Assembly: GCF_014843825.1 (NCBI RefSeq)
Contig: NZ_JHQR01000124.1
Span: 1-64,000, forward strand
Length of the DNA stretch: 64,000 nt
Direction: 5' to 3'
Origin: Mesorhizobium silamurunense
Lineage (GTDB): Bacteria; Pseudomonadota; Alphaproteobacteria; Rhizobiales; Rhizobiaceae
Shown here: piece by piece, positions 7,988-17,861 of the stretch
Layout of the letters: each line of letters begins with the position of its first letter
Position numbering within the stretch: the stretch's first letter is position 1
The notes under the pieces: generated by a model
The model's database searches: none
What the model was told of the DNA's origin: nothing
What the model saw: only the letters and a program-made list of their open reading frames with translations
Made by a program: the position numbers and the translations under genes

Positions 7988-9130
7988 TCATCCTCCATAG
8001 GGTTCGAGCATGAGATCGCGCGTGACGAGAACGCGCACGGGGAAACCCGGCCGTATCGTCAGCGTCGGCGCTATTTCGAGCTGGCGTTGGACGATCTGTT
8101 GACCGACCTGGCTGACGCTGTCGGAAGCGCCGCTTCGCAGCGACCGCACGATGTCGCTCTCCTGACCAGACGAGCCTGCCTCGGCCCCAATGCTGAGTAT
8201 CGTCGAGAGCGCCGCCGCCTTGAAGAGTTCGCCCCAGTGGTAGTCCACACCATCCTCAACGCCGGCATAGCCCTGAGCGTCCGCGCCTGGCTGGCGCTCC
8301 AGAACGATCGAATGCCCATTGGGGAAGATCAGCCTGCTCCAGACGAGCAGCACGCGGCGCTGCCCAAAACCGACCCCGTTGTCGTATTGACCGATGACGC
8401 GGGTACCTTGCGGGATCAGGAGCGCCCGACCCGTCGGGCTGTCGTAGACATTCTCCGTTACCTGGGCGGTGATCTGGCCGGGTAGATCCGAACGGATACC
8501 GGTGATGAGCGCGGCAGGGATGACAGCTCCGGCCTGAAGTACGTACGGCGATGCCGGGGGCGTGAGACGATCCGGCGCCACCGTCCGACGATCGGCGGCG
8601 GCATTCAGAAAGGCTAGCTGACGATCCTGCGCTGTCTGACCGGTGATGCCGGAACCAGCAAGGTCCGACGTGTCGCTGTTGCCAGGCGCTTCTGTCGTCG
8701 TTGATGCGCCCGCCCCTGTCTGGAAAAAGACGCGCGACGTTCGTGCAGCCTCCTGTTCAGCCAGACGGCGTTGTTCGGCCTCGTCGACCGTGGGGGTCGC
8801 GATGGTTGGCGGCACCACGGGCTGCCCTTTGTTCTGGGCGTCGAGTATCGGCCGCCCGAGATCGCCGGGCAGCGGCGGCCCAAGGATCGGGCCGGTATAA
8901 TCGCGCGGCAGGCTCGCCAGTCCATCGGCGGGCTGGCCATTGGAGGTCGAATAGAGTTCCTCGCCATGCGAGCCGGTATTGCGGGTCTGAAGCGCGTATA
9001 TCAGGGAACCGCCAATGCAGAGCGACGCAACGAAACCGATGCCAGCGAGCACCTTGCGCGACAGGCGGGTGACACGCGGCGGCTCGGCGCGAAGCCGCAT
9101 CGACTGAGCGGCGATTTCGTTCTCGTTCAT
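7988..9130 (-). CDS. trbI: TrbI, type IV secretion outer-membrane bridge protein
   Basis: VirB10/TrbI homologue (380 residues) that would span the envelope in the mating channel. A cytoplasmic N-terminus is followed by a single membrane span (VLAGIGFVASLCIGGSLIYAL), a proline-rich periplasmic linker, and the C-terminal VirB10 domain (VIPAALITGIRSDLPGQITAQVTENVYDS, LIPQGTRVIGQYDNGVGFGQRR, VDYHWGELFKAAALSTILSIGAEAG). ATG 9130 follows a GGAGGG site; an ATG at 9199 would extend upstream into trbG. It overlaps trbG by four bases. Confidence 0.92.
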   Translation of the reverse strand: MNENEIAAQSMRLRAEPPRVTRLSRKVLAGIGFVASLCIGGSLIYALQTRNTGSHGEELYSTSNGQPADGLASLPRDYTGPILGPPLPGDLGRPILDAQNKGQPVVPPTIATPTVDEAEQRRLAEQEAARTSRVFFQTGAGASTTTEAPGNSDTSDLAGSGITGQTAQDRQLAFLNAAADRRTVAPDRLTPPASPYVLQAGAVIPAALITGIRSDLPGQITAQVTENVYDSPTGRALLIPQGTRVIGQYDNGVGFGQRRVLLVWSRLIFPNGHSIVLERQPGADAQGYAGVEDGVDYHWGELFKAAALSTILSIGAEAGSSGQESDIVRSLRSGASDSVSQVGQQIVQRQLEIAPTLTIRPGFPVRVLVTRDLMLEPYGG

Positions 9131-10188
9131 GACCCCTGCCCTCCCCTCTGCCTTGGTGGGTTGGGAACTTTCGATGCTGTGCCGAAGCGTGGCATCCACG
9201 GCAGTCGACCGGTTGCCGCCCCATCACTACGCACGATCCTGACCGTCTGTTGCCGCTTACCGCCGCCAATACGAAGTTCGGCTGCGCCGAAGAGGCGGTC
9301 GACGATCAGGATGTTTGCGTAGACGCGGCTGTTGACGATCTGGGGTTCGCCGTGCGGGCCGATGACGAAGATCGGTGGCATCTCGCCCTGCACGATGCCA
9401 CGCGGAAACTCGACATAGACGCGCCTGCCGTCGTCGTAGACGGCGACGGGCTTCCATGGCGGAGCGTCCCCTCCGAGGCCATAGCGGTAGTTGCGCGCGG
9501 CAACATCCGGGATGATTGGCCTTGACGGAACGACCTGTTCCTTGCCGGTGCGCTGAGCCGGATAAGCCCATGCCACGGCTGGCATGTAAGGCTTCTGATC
9601 CGCACGCAGCTCGATCATATAGCTGCGTCGATCGGTGGTGATGACGAGATTGGTGGAGATGTCCGCGCGTGAGGGCTTGACCAACACATGGACGCGCCGT
9701 GTAACTCCTGACCCACTTTCGGTGTCGCCGATGATCCAGCGCGCGGTATCGCCCGCGGCGATGGGGCCGGTGCCAGTAAGGCTCTCACCCGGCTCGAGCG
9801 CGATATCTGTTATCTGCCCTGGCGCGGCATAGACCTGGTAGAGCGCCCCTTCGCTCCAAGGATATATCTGGATGGCGTTATAATAGCCCTCGCGCCGCGG
9901 CTGGACGCGAGCGGCCGCGTTGGCGTTCTCGACACGCGCCGTCGGCGTATTGCCGGCGGCACCGCCACGCGTCGGGGACCAGCTCGGCGGGACATGCAAC
10001 GGTTTCGGCTTCTCATAAGTCGCGACAGCCGGGACCGTTGGCAAAGGCGGCACGAAGGCATCGTAGGCAATCTGCGGCGGCTTCTGAGACGTGGCACAGC
10101 CTCCGAGCATGGCCCCCGAAACCAAGACCGCTGCGCATGCGTATCCATGAAAGGCAGGAGTGGTCAAAACACGCAATGCCAGCTTCAT
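9127..10188 (-). CDS. trbG: TrbG, VirB9-like type IV secretion protein
   Basis: VirB9/TrbG family protein of 353 residues, part of the outer-membrane core complex. A signal segment ends SGAMLGGCATS, a lipobox-like sequence suggesting lipid attachment at the Cys. The conserved beta domains follow (ALYQVYAAPGQITDIALEPGE; LVITTDRRSYMIELRA; YRYGLGGDAPPWKPVAVYDDGRRVYVEFP; VIGPHGEPQIVNSRVYANILIVDRLFGAAELRIG). The start is the ATG that overlaps the trbF stop (ATGA). A longer open frame upstream is only the antisense-free shadow of trbF. Confidence 0.92.
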   Translation of the reverse strand: MKLALRVLTTPAFHGYACAAVLVSGAMLGGCATSQKPPQIAYDAFVPPLPTVPAVATYEKPKPLHVPPSWSPTRGGAAGNTPTARVENANAAARVQPRREGYYNAIQIYPWSEGALYQVYAAPGQITDIALEPGESLTGTGPIAAGDTARWIIGDTESGSGVTRRVHVLVKPSRADISTNLVITTDRRSYMIELRADQKPYMPAVAWAYPAQRTGKEQVVPSRPIIPDVAARNYRYGLGGDAPPWKPVAVYDDGRRVYVEFPRGIVQGEMPPIFVIGPHGEPQIVNSRVYANILIVDRLFGAAELRIGGGKRQQTVRIVRSDGAATGRLPWMPRFGTASKVPNPPRQRGGQGS

Positions 10189-10874
10189 TGGGTCATCTCC
10201 CGCGACCAGTTGATGGCGTTGACGTAGATGCCGAGCGGATTTGCCCGAAGCCGTTCGGCGTCGTTTGGCGGCTGGACCACGATTGTCAGGATGGCGGTCC
10301 AGTGCTCGGTGGTGGAGAGCTGGCTGTTTTCGTAATGACGCTCGGTCCAGGCGACGCGGAAGGAAGCCGCAGAAGCGCGGATGACCGAGGACACTTCGAC
10401 CGCGACCTGCTGCTTGCCGATCTTGGCGAAGGGTTCGTTGGCGCGGGCATAGTCGTTGAGCGCCGCAGCACCTTGGTCGGTCGTCCATTCATAGGCGCGT
10501 AGCCAGTTCTGGCGCACGATGATCGGATCGGCCGGGATTGATCGGACCTGTTCGACGAAGCGGGCGAGATGCCATGCTATTTGCGGATCGGTCGGCTTGT
10601 AGTCGGTGGTCGCAGGCGCGACCGTCTGCGCCTGCCCGAGAGTATCGACTTGCACGACCCATGGCACGACCGTGCCTCGGCTCGACTGCCAGACGAGGGA
10701 GCCGACAAGGCCAGCCGACAGGATCAGCGATCCGAAGGCCATGATGCGCCAGTTCCTCGCCTGCACGCGGGCCGAACCGATGCGCTCGTCCCAAACCTGC
10801 GCTGCCTTCTGGTAAGGCGTCTCCGGTTGAGGTGTCTTGCCGTAGTGAACGGCAGGTCGTCTGAAGATGTTCAT
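10185..10874 (-). CDS. trbF: TrbF, VirB8-like type IV secretion protein
   Basis: VirB8/TrbF inner-membrane scaffold protein, 229 residues: short cytoplasmic N-terminus, one membrane helix (MAFGSLILSAGLVGSLVW), then the periplasmic NTF2-like domain (VVPWVVQVDTLGQAQTVAP, QIAWHLARFVEQVRSIP, TTEHWTAILTIVVQPP, NPLGIYVNAINWSREM). Four-base overlap with trbG shows translational coupling. Confidence 0.92.
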   Translation of the reverse strand: MNIFRRPAVHYGKTPQPETPYQKAAQVWDERIGSARVQARNWRIMAFGSLILSAGLVGSLVWQSSRGTVVPWVVQVDTLGQAQTVAPATTDYKPTDPQIAWHLARFVEQVRSIPADPIIVRQNWLRAYEWTTDQGAAALNDYARANEPFAKIGKQQVAVEVSSVIRASAASFRVAWTERHYENSQLSTTEHWTAILTIVVQPPNDAERLRANPLGIYVNAINWSREMTQ

Positions 10875-10877
10875 GGA

Positions 10878-12245
10878 TCACTTGCCTTCAGAAAGAGAAA
10901 TGGAGGTTCCGCTGCCGTGGGCCTCGCCGGAGCGCACGGCATGGGCAGTGGTCTGGACGCTGTGGGAAAGGCGCTGGGATCGCTGCATGCGTTTGGCCCA
11001 GGCAGGCGGGCCTTGTGCTGCGCCGCTGGCTTGGCCAGCGCGACCAAACGATGGATCGTTGGCAGGCTCGCCCGCCTCTCCCACAGTCCCTAGTGTCGAT
11101 GAACCACCGGTCGCTTCGACGGCGGAACTGACGCCGGAGGCAAAGCTCGACTTCATTGATTGACTGGCACGCGCCGCAGCACGCTTGAGTGGCGAGGCTG
11201 CGCCGGACATAGCAGCGCCTGCGACGCCACCTAGACCGGAGGCGACGCCACCGGCGCCGGTCTGGCCGGCCGACCCGAGGGCATAAGCGGTCGAAGCGCC
11301 TCCCGCGAGAAATGAGCCGCTCCTAGCCGCTCCTGAGAAGGCGGTGGCTCCTCCACGTGTTGCAAGGCCCGCAGCGCCGCCGGCGAAGAGCGCCGCGCCG
11401 CCAGCGGCGAGGCCCGTGCCAACCGCGGCGCCGGCACCAAGCTGCGGTCCGCCGGAGACCATACCATTGGCAATGCCAGGGCCGAAGATGCCGAGACCGA
11501 GCAGCGATAGCGCCGCCAGCACGATCGCCATGGCTTGATCAATGGTAGGATTCTCGCCACCGAAACCTTGGGTGAATTCGCTGAAGAGCGTCGAGCCGAT
11601 GCCGATCACGACGGCAAGAACAAGCACCTTGATACCGGACGAAATGACGTTGCCGAGCACGCGTTCAGCCATGAAGGCCGTCTTGCCGAAGAGGCCGAAC
11701 GGGATCAGAACGAAGCCTGCCAGCGCCGACAGCTTGAATTCGATCAGCGTGACGAAGAGCTGCACAGCCAGGATGAAGAAGGCAAGCAGAACAAGCGCCC
11801 AGGCGAAAAGCAGGCAAGCGATCTGAATGAAATTTTCGAAGAAAGACACATAGCCCATCAGCCCCGAGATGGCCTCGAGTAACGGTCGTCCAGCGTCGAG
11901 CCCGGTCTGCGCCACCTTGCCAGGCCGGAGCAGGTCCTGGACTGTGAATCCGGTGCCGCTTGCCTTGAGGCCGAGGCCGGAGAAGCTTTCGAAGACGATC
12001 CGGGCAAGACTGTTCCAGTTGGAAATCAGGTAAGCGAAGACGCCCACGAACAGCGTCTTCTTGACGAGCCGCGCGAGGATGTCGTCGTCGGCGCCCCAAC
12101 TCCAGAAGAGGGCCGCGAGCGTCACATCAATGACGATCAGGGTGGTGGCGACGAATGCGACTTCGCCGCCGAGCAAGCCGAAGCCGCTGTCTATGTAACG
12201 CGTAAACGTGCCGAGGAATTGGTCGATAATGCCGGTGCTGCCCAT
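10878..12245 (-). CDS. trbL: TrbL, VirB6-like polytopic membrane protein
   Basis: TrbL/VirB6 family protein, 455 residues. Six or more membrane segments fill residues 15-270 (for example EVAFVATTLIVIDVTLAALFWSW and LLFAWALVLLAFFILAVQLFVTLIEFKL). A long Gly/Ala/Ser-rich tail from about residue 270 to the end is typical of rhizobial TrbL and probably unstructured. The start ATG 12245 lies two bases beyond the trbK stop. It should form part of the inner-membrane channel for DNA transfer. Confidence 0.9.
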   Translation of the reverse strand: MGSTGIIDQFLGTFTRYIDSGFGLLGGEVAFVATTLIVIDVTLAALFWSWGADDDILARLVKKTLFVGVFAYLISNWNSLARIVFESFSGLGLKASGTGFTVQDLLRPGKVAQTGLDAGRPLLEAISGLMGYVSFFENFIQIACLLFAWALVLLAFFILAVQLFVTLIEFKLSALAGFVLIPFGLFGKTAFMAERVLGNVISSGIKVLVLAVVIGIGSTLFSEFTQGFGGENPTIDQAMAIVLAALSLLGLGIFGPGIANGMVSGGPQLGAGAAVGTGLAAGGAALFAGGAAGLATRGGATAFSGAARSGSFLAGGASTAYALGSAGQTGAGGVASGLGGVAGAAMSGAASPLKRAAARASQSMKSSFASGVSSAVEATGGSSTLGTVGEAGEPANDPSFGRAGQASGAAQGPPAWAKRMQRSQRLSHSVQTTAHAVRSGEAHGSGTSISLSEGK

Positions 12246-12247
12246 GC

Positions 12248-12571
12248 CTATCGAGCCCTCGGCGAGTTCGCATCCGGCGACGGCAGGGTGACCGGCTGTG
12301 AAGTCGAGCTCACAAATGGCGCTTTGGAACCAAGGAAACGGTCGCGCTGCTCGGTCCACAGGCGCAGACAGCTGCTGTCGCGCAACGCACCCTCGCCGAG
12401 CACCTGGCAACGGCGAAGACCCTCGCGGAGCGGGCTCTGCGACGTCGCCGGCGCCTCGAGCACTGCTGCGCCCGGCTTGTCCTCCTTCCGGGTCATCTCG
12501 ACAACTGTCGCGGCGACTGCGATTGCGACGAAGATGACGGCGATGATGCGAGCAAGGGTCTTGCCATCCAC
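12248..12571 (-). CDS. trbK: TrbK-alt, putative entry-exclusion protein
   Basis: A 107-residue protein in the trbJ-trbL interval with one N-terminal membrane helix (LARIIAVIFVAIAVAATVVEM) and a short periplasmic domain with the conserved LREGLRRCQVLGEGALRDSSCLRLWTEQRDRFLG region (two Cys). This matches the TrbK-alt entry-exclusion family that blocks redundant transfer into a cell already holding the element. Function assigned from family and position only. Confidence 0.85.
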   Translation of the reverse strand: MDGKTLARIIAVIFVAIAVAATVVEMTRKEDKPGAAVLEAPATSQSPLREGLRRCQVLGEGALRDSSCLRLWTEQRDRFLGSKAPFVSSTSQPVTLPSPDANSPRAR

Positions 12572-12582
12572 TGTCGTGATCC

Positions 12583-13341
12583 TCAGCGGTTGAACATTGA
12601 GGCATTGCCGGCCTGGTAACCGGAGCCGGGGGCGAGGAAGCGGCGGCGCTGCTCGCGACCCTGTTCCGCAGCAGCCGCACGTTCGGCTTCAGTCAGCGCC
12701 TGGGCACGACCGTTGGCGGCGACGACGGCGGTTAGGTCGGTGAGTTGCTGGGCCTGGAGTGCGAGAAGCTGGTTGCCGGCCTGCGTCGCCTGCAGCGCGC
12801 CGGTCGCGGATTGGCTGGCGCCGACCAGCGCCGACATTTGGGAGCGATTGGTCTCGATATTGCCGACGACGCCGGACTGTACGCGCATGGCGTCCTGGAG
12901 GCCGCCAACCGTGTTTTGCCAGCGCGAGCGGGCATCCGTGACGAGTTGCTGATCGGATGCGGAGAGCGAGACGGCGCCGTATTGCTGCTGAAAGATCTTG
13001 TCGACCTCTTGAACGTCGAAGGCGATGTTCTGCGCTTCACCGAGGAGTTGCTGTGTACGCTGTACCGACTGCTGCAATTGCTGGAGGGAGGAAAACGGCA
13101 GGCTTGCGAGGTTACGGCCTTGGTTGATCAGCATCTGCGCTTCATTCTGAAGCGAGGTGATCTGGTTGGTGACCTGCTGGAGCGACCTCGCTGCCGTCAG
13201 CACATTCTGCGCATAGTTCGAGGGATCAAACACGATGAACGCATGCGCCGGAGCAATCACTATAGGCGACACCAAGAGCGGCGGAGCGAGCATTGCCGCG
13301 GCCAGGGCGAAGGCGTGCGAGCGGACGCGAAGGGCAGTCAT
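12583..13341 (-). CDS. trbJ: TrbJ, VirB5-like pilus-associated protein
   Basis: TrbJ homologue of 252 residues. A signal peptide ending APAHA precedes FIVFDPSNYAQNVLTAARSLQQVTNQI, the diagnostic TrbJ start, then long Gln-rich helices that would form a coiled bundle on the mating pilus. It overlaps the trbE stop by four bases and is followed 11 bp later by trbK. Confidence 0.92.
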   Translation of the reverse strand: MTALRVRSHAFALAAAMLAPPLLVSPIVIAPAHAFIVFDPSNYAQNVLTAARSLQQVTNQITSLQNEAQMLINQGRNLASLPFSSLQQLQQSVQRTQQLLGEAQNIAFDVQEVDKIFQQQYGAVSLSASDQQLVTDARSRWQNTVGGLQDAMRVQSGVVGNIETNRSQMSALVGASQSATGALQATQAGNQLLALQAQQLTDLTAVVAANGRAQALTEAERAAAAEQGREQRRRFLAPGSGYQAGNASMFNR

Positions 13342-15789
13342 GATTGAGTCTCCTTTTCACCTTGTGGGATGGGGGCGGGCAGGTGCGGAATAAGGTCAGC
13401 GGCCCAGCCGGCGTTTCGGGCCCGCAGCCAGGCGGCGAGGAAACCGTCGCGACCGTGCTCGGCAACCATGCTGGCGATCAAAGCCTGATCGGTCTTGGAG
13501 GATGCTGCGCAGAGCGCGAGACCGATTTCCGACAGGCCGAGTTCAAACAGACGGTTGCCGCGCCGTGACTGGCAGTAGTAATCGCGTTTGGGCGTCGCGC
13601 GCGCCAGGATCTCAATCTGGCGGTCGTTGAGGCCAAAGCGACGATAGATTGCTGTGATCTGCGGCTCGATTGCGCGTTCGTTCGGCAAGAGCAGCCGGGT
13701 CGGGCAGCTCTCGATGATCGCCGGTGCGATCCCCGAATTGTCGATGTCGGAAAGCGACTGGGTGGCAAAGACCACGCTGGCGTTCTTCTTGCGCAACGTC
13801 TTCAGCCATTCGCGCAGCTGGCCGGCAAAACCTTCGTCGTCGAGGGCGAGCCAGCCCTCATCGATAATCAGCAATGTCGGCCGCCCATCGAGCCGGTCAT
13901 CGATGCGATGAAACAGGTAGGACAAAACAGCAGGTGCTGCTCCGGTCCCAACGAGTCCCTCGATCTCGAATGCCTGCACGGATTTCACGCCAATGTGCTC
14001 GGCTTCTGCGTCAAGCAATCGGCCGTATGGACCACCGATGCAATAAGGTCCCAGAGCCTGCTTCAGATCGTTCGATTGCAGCAGCACATTCAGGCCGGTG
14101 ATGGTACGCTCCTCGACCGGTGCCGAGGCGAGCGATGTCAGTGCGGTCCAGATGTGCTCCTTGACATCCGGGGTGACCGGGATGCCTTCGCGCGCAAGGA
14201 TCGCAAGAACCCAGTCGGCCGCCCAGGCGCGCTCATAGGTGTCCTGTATGCGTGCGAGCGGCTGGAGCGAGACGGAGGCTTCCGTGCCTTCGGTGAGCCC
14301 ACCCCCAAGGTCGTGCCAGTCTCCGCCCATGGCGAGCGCTGCGGCACGGATCGAGCCGCCGAAGTCGAAGGCGAAAACCTGCGAGCGCGCATAGCGGCGA
14401 AACTGCAAGGCCATCAGCGCGAGCAACACCGACTTGCCCGCGCCAGTGGGGCCGACGACGAGGGTGTGGCCGACGTCGCCGACGTGGAGGGACAACCGGA
14501 ACGGGGTCGAGCCTTCGGTCTTGCCGTAAAGCAAGGGAGGGCTACCCAAATGCTCGTCCCGTTCCGGCCCACACGGCAGAGAGGGGGATCATGTGGGCAA
14601 GATTGAGCGTCGAGATCGGCGGCTGGCGGACATTGGCGTAGACATGCCCTGGCAACGAGCCCAGCCACGCGTCGACCGCATTGACGGTTTCGACTATTGC
14701 CGTGAAGTCGCGCCCCTGGATGACTTTTTCGACCAGGCGCAGTTTCTCATCCGCAAGACGCGGGTCGGCATCCCAGACCGCGATGGTCGCGGTGACATAG
14801 GCCATGCCCGAGACGTCAGCGCCGAGTTCCTGTAATGCCAAGTCGGCGTCGGCTGCCTTATTCGCGGCGTCCGTGTCCACAAGCACGGACGCCTCGTTCG
14901 TCATGACCTCCTTCAGGATCGCGGCGATCGACTTGCGTTTGGCAAACCACTGTCGCCGGATTTTGGTCAGCAGCTTCGCAGCGTCAGTCTTGTCGAGCAG
15001 GATTGCGCGCGTCGCCCAGCGATAGGGAAAGGCGAGCCGGTTGAGGTCGTCGAGCAGACCTGGCGTGGTCGCGGTCGGGAACCCAACGATGGTGAGCACG
15101 CGTAGATGCTGGTCGCCAAGGCGCGGCTCGAGCCCACCGGTCAGTGGCTGGTCCGCCAGCAGCGCATCGAGATAGATTGGCGTCTCCGGAACGCGCACCC
15201 TATGGCGCTTCGTGGAGACAGTCGAATGCAGGTAAGTCACCGTCTGGCTGTCATCGAGCCACTGACATTCCGGCATGAAGCCGTCGAGCAGAGAAAGCAC
15301 GCGCTCCGTGCGGTCGACAAAGGCGCGCAGGGTTTCGTGCGCGTCCACGTCCGAATGTTCGCGGCCCTCGTAAAGCCACCTCTCCGCGCGAGCGATATCC
15401 TCGGCCGGCGGCAGATAGACGAACGTGAGGAAGTAAGTCGACACGAAGTGGATCCCCTCCTCCTCGAAGTCGGCTTTGCGCTCGGCATCCACCAAGCCTG
15501 AGGCAGGGTCGGGAAACTGGCTGTCGGGATAGGTCGCCGCCTCATGCCGCTGTGCCTCAACGAAGATGCTCCAACCGGAGCCTAGACGACGGAAGGCGTT
15601 GTTGATGCGGGAGGCCACCGCGACCAGTTCGGCGGCTACCGCGGAATCGAGATCCGGTCCGCGAAACTTTGCGGTACGCTGAAAACTCCCATCCTTGTTG
15701 AGCACTACTCCTTTCGCGACGAGCGCAGCCCAAGGCAGGTAGTCAGCAAGGCGGCTGGCGGTGCGGCGGAATTCGGCAAGGTTCATCAT
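13338..15789 (-). pseudogene. trbE: trbE (VirB4 ATPase), broken by a frameshift
   Basis: VirB4/TrbE is the large ATPase that powers pilus assembly and is normally a single protein of about 815 residues. Here the N-terminal CagE/VirB4 domain (from MMNLAEFRRTASRLADYLPWA) stops at a TAG near 14542. The C-terminal ATPase half (Walker A GPTGAGKS, Walker B LLIIDEGWLAL) continues in another frame. Homologues read AVWAGPERDEH across the junction; here the DNA (about 14562-14569) reads as if five bases between two CCGG copies were lost. Both halves are otherwise well preserved, so the break is recent or a sequencing error. Unless repaired, this T4SS lacks a working VirB4. Confidence 0.85.
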
Positions 15790-15799
15790 CGCCGCGGCC

Positions 15800-16075
15800 T
15801 CAAACCGATAGATGACCGGGGATGCGCAGATGCCGACGGCCGACTTCCACGAACAGCGGATCGCGTTTTGCTGCCCACACCGCCGTGAAATGGCCGAGCG
15901 CCCAGAGGAGAAGACCGACAAGCCAGAGGCGGAGGCCGAGGCCAACCGCGCCTGCCAGCGTGCCGTTCAAAATTGCTATTGAACGCGGCGCGCCTGCGAG
16001 CAGGATGTGCTCGGTCAATGCTCTGTGGACGGGAACGGTGAACCCCGGTACCGCATCGAGCTGCTCGAAGGCCAT
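15800..16075 (-). CDS. trbD: TrbD, VirB3-like protein
   Basis: A 91-residue VirB3/TrbD inner-membrane protein: VPGFTVPVHRALTEHILLAGAPRSIAILNGTLAGAVGLGL with two hydrophobic helices, then the conserved KRDPLFVEVGRRHLRIPGHL tail. It abuts trbC (start overlaps stop) and precedes trbE by 10 bp. Confidence 0.92.
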   Translation of the reverse strand: MAFEQLDAVPGFTVPVHRALTEHILLAGAPRSIAILNGTLAGAVGLGLRLWLVGLLLWALGHFTAVWAAKRDPLFVEVGRRHLRIPGHLSV

Positions 16076-16407
16076 CAGATCAGTGCTCCGCCACCGAATG
16101 AGAAGAACGACAGGAAGAAGCTGGACGCCGCGAAGGCGATCGACAGGCCGAAGACGATCTGGATCAGCCGCCTGAACCCTCCGGAGGTATCGCCAAAGGC
16201 AAGCGTCAGACCGGTCACGATGATGATGATGACGGCAATGATCTTGGAGACCGGGCCTTCGATCGACTGAAGGATCCTCTCCAGCGGCTGCTCCCAGGGC
16301 ATCGACGAGCCGGCTGCATTGGCGGCCGAGGCGCTCATCAGACTAACGGCGAGCGTCGTGGCGGCAGTAGCCGCGTAAGTGTAGTTGCGCGAAAACGTGC
16401 GGATCAT
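16075..16407 (-). CDS. trbC: TrbC, VirB2-like pilin
   Basis: Prepilin of 110 residues: signal peptide with AxA cleavage (SASAANA), then two hydrophobic helices (KIIAVIIIIVTGLTLAFGD and RLIQIVFGLSIAFAASSFFLSFFSFGGG) linked by a short cytoplasmic loop, as in TrbC/VirB2 pilins. The start ATG 16407 has AGGAGA ten bases upstream and overlaps the trbB stop (ATGA). An in-frame upstream extension has no pilin character. Probably cyclised or processed by TraF (50260-50805), as in RP4-type systems; that link is inferred. Confidence 0.92.
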   Translation of the reverse strand: MIRTFSRNYTYAATAATTLAVSLMSASAANAAGSSMPWEQPLERILQSIEGPVSKIIAVIIIIVTGLTLAFGDTSGGFRRLIQIVFGLSIAFAASSFFLSFFSFGGGALI

Positions 16408-17387
16408 AAATTGTCTCCTGTGTCGTTCGGGGTGGCTTGGGAGGTGCGATAGTCGCCGTCGGGGCCAAGCCCTTCGACGCGCGTGAGTTCGGTGAGCCTG
16501 CGCGCGGACCCGCGTCCGGATAGAACAGCGACGAGGTCGATGGTTTCCGCAATCAGCGCGCGCGGGACGGTGACGACGGCTTCCTGGATAAGTTGCTCGA
16601 GACGGCGCAGGGCACCGATCCCGGAGCCGGCATGAATGGTGCCGATGCCACCGGGGTGCCCGGTGCCCCATGCCTTCAGAAGGTCGAGGGCTTCCGAGCC
16701 GCGCACCTCGCCGATGGGAATACGGTCGGGGCGCAGGCGAAGCGAGGAGCGGACCAGATCGGCGAGCGTAGCGACACCATCCTTGGTCCGCATGACGACA
16801 AGGTTGGGCGCGGAGCATTGCAGCTCGCGCGTGTCCTCGATGATGACGACACGATCCGCCCCCTTCGCCACTTCGGCGAGCAGGGCGTTGGTCAACGTCG
16901 TCTTGCCGGTGGAAGTGCCGCCGGCAACGAGAATGTTTGCACGGGCTGCGACAGCGGCAAGCAGAGTCACGGCCTGGTTCGCGGTCATGATGCCCGCCGC
17001 CACGTAGTCGTCCAACGTGAAGACAGCGACGGCAGGTTTGCGGATTGCGAAGGCAGGTGCTGCAACGACTGGCGGCAGCAGCCCTTCGAAACGTTCGCCG
17101 GTTTCCGGTAATTCGGCCGACACGCGCGGAGAACGAGGATGTACCTCCGCCCCGACGTGATGGGCGACCAAGCGCACAATGCGTTCGCCATCGGCGGCCG
17201 ACAGCACCTCCCCCGTATCGGCCAAACCCTCGGCGAGCTGATCAATCCAGATTCGGCCATCCGGGTTCAGCATCACTTCGACGATTGCGGGATCGTCCAG
17301 CAACCGTGTGATGGCGGCTCCGAGCGCTGTGCGCAGCATGCGCGAACTGCGCGCACGCGCTTCTGTGTTGTTGTGCGAAACCGCCAT
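16404..17387 (-). CDS. trbB: TrbB, VirB11-like secretion ATPase
   Basis: Hexameric traffic ATPase of 327 residues, first gene of the trb operon. Walker A GGTSTGKT at residues 156-163, the Asp box ([16 protein letters not shown]), Walker B-like region ([23 protein letters not shown]) and His box ([13 protein letters not shown]) are all intact. In related ICEs the copG gene lies directly upstream; here a copG relic is found 2.2 kb upstream, separated by the fic gene, so the normal promoter context has been changed. Confidence 0.93.
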   Translation of the reverse strand: MAVSHNNTEARARSSRMLRTALGAAITRLLDDPAIVEVMLNPDGRIWIDQLAEGLADTGEVLSAADGERIVRLVAHHVGAEVHPRSPRVSAELPETGERFEGLLPPVVAAPAFAIRKPAVAVFTLDDYVAAGIMTANQAVTLLAAVAARANILVAGGTSTGKTTLTNALLAEVAKGADRVVIIEDTRELQCSAPNLVVMRTKDGVATLADLVRSSLRLRPDRIPIGEVRGSEALDLLKAWGTGHPGGIGTIHAGSGIGALRRLEQLIQEAVVTVPRALIAETIDLVAVLSGRGSARRLTELTRVEGLGPDGDYRTSQATPNDTGDNL

Positions 17388-17861
17388 CTGGTCCCCATTT
17401 TGTTTGTCGGGAACTGGTCAGGCGGTCCCCGGTCGGGGATGATTAAAAGAGCCGGATGCTGGATCGCTTCAACAAGTATATCGAGGCGTAGTAGCGTGGC
17501 GTGTAAATACAGGAGAAGGACGGTGCCGCCGTTGCCTTCCTTCGATTCGAGAACGGCTTCGCAGATCGAATCATCGAACCTCAGAAGTGGCGATAGACAG
17601 CATCAGCGACAGGATGATCATCGGCAACGTCGGCGCCGACGTCGTCGGCATGATTGTCATACTCGTCACCCTGATCATCTTCGTCGTCGTCGCCGATCAA
17701 GATCCTGATTGCTCCTTGACGATTCCAAGCTGGCTTTCGCCGCTGCGGGCTTAGCCAGCGATGGCTCTATCCGTCTGTCGGCATGGCCCAAACCGAGACT
17801 CGGGTTCGGGGGCGCAGGCAACAGAGCGCCCCCTGCTCTTTGAATAGCCTATTGCACAATA
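17388..17861. other. Intergenic region between trbB and fic
   Basis: No established gene. It separates the leftward trb operon from the rightward fic gene and must hold the trb promoter. The only frame with a protein-like feature is a 46-codon one at 17614-17754 (listed separately). Confidence 0.5.
17614..17754 (+). CDS. Possible small membrane peptide
   Basis: A 46-codon frame from ATG 17614 (or GTG 17587) would encode a peptide with one strongly hydrophobic segment (VVGMIVILVTLIIFVVV) followed by a short acidic tail. The hydrophobic run is longer than expected by chance, but the ribosome-binding site is poor and I know no homologue. It could be a toxin-like or small regulatory membrane peptide, or chance. 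Confidence 0.2.
   Translation: MIIGNVGADVVGMIVILVTLIIFVVVADQDPDCSLTIPSWLSPLRA

Noticed and set aside
12246-12680. Long N-terminal extension of TrbL
   Set aside because: The extension is trbK read in another frame; TrbL homology begins at ATG 12245.
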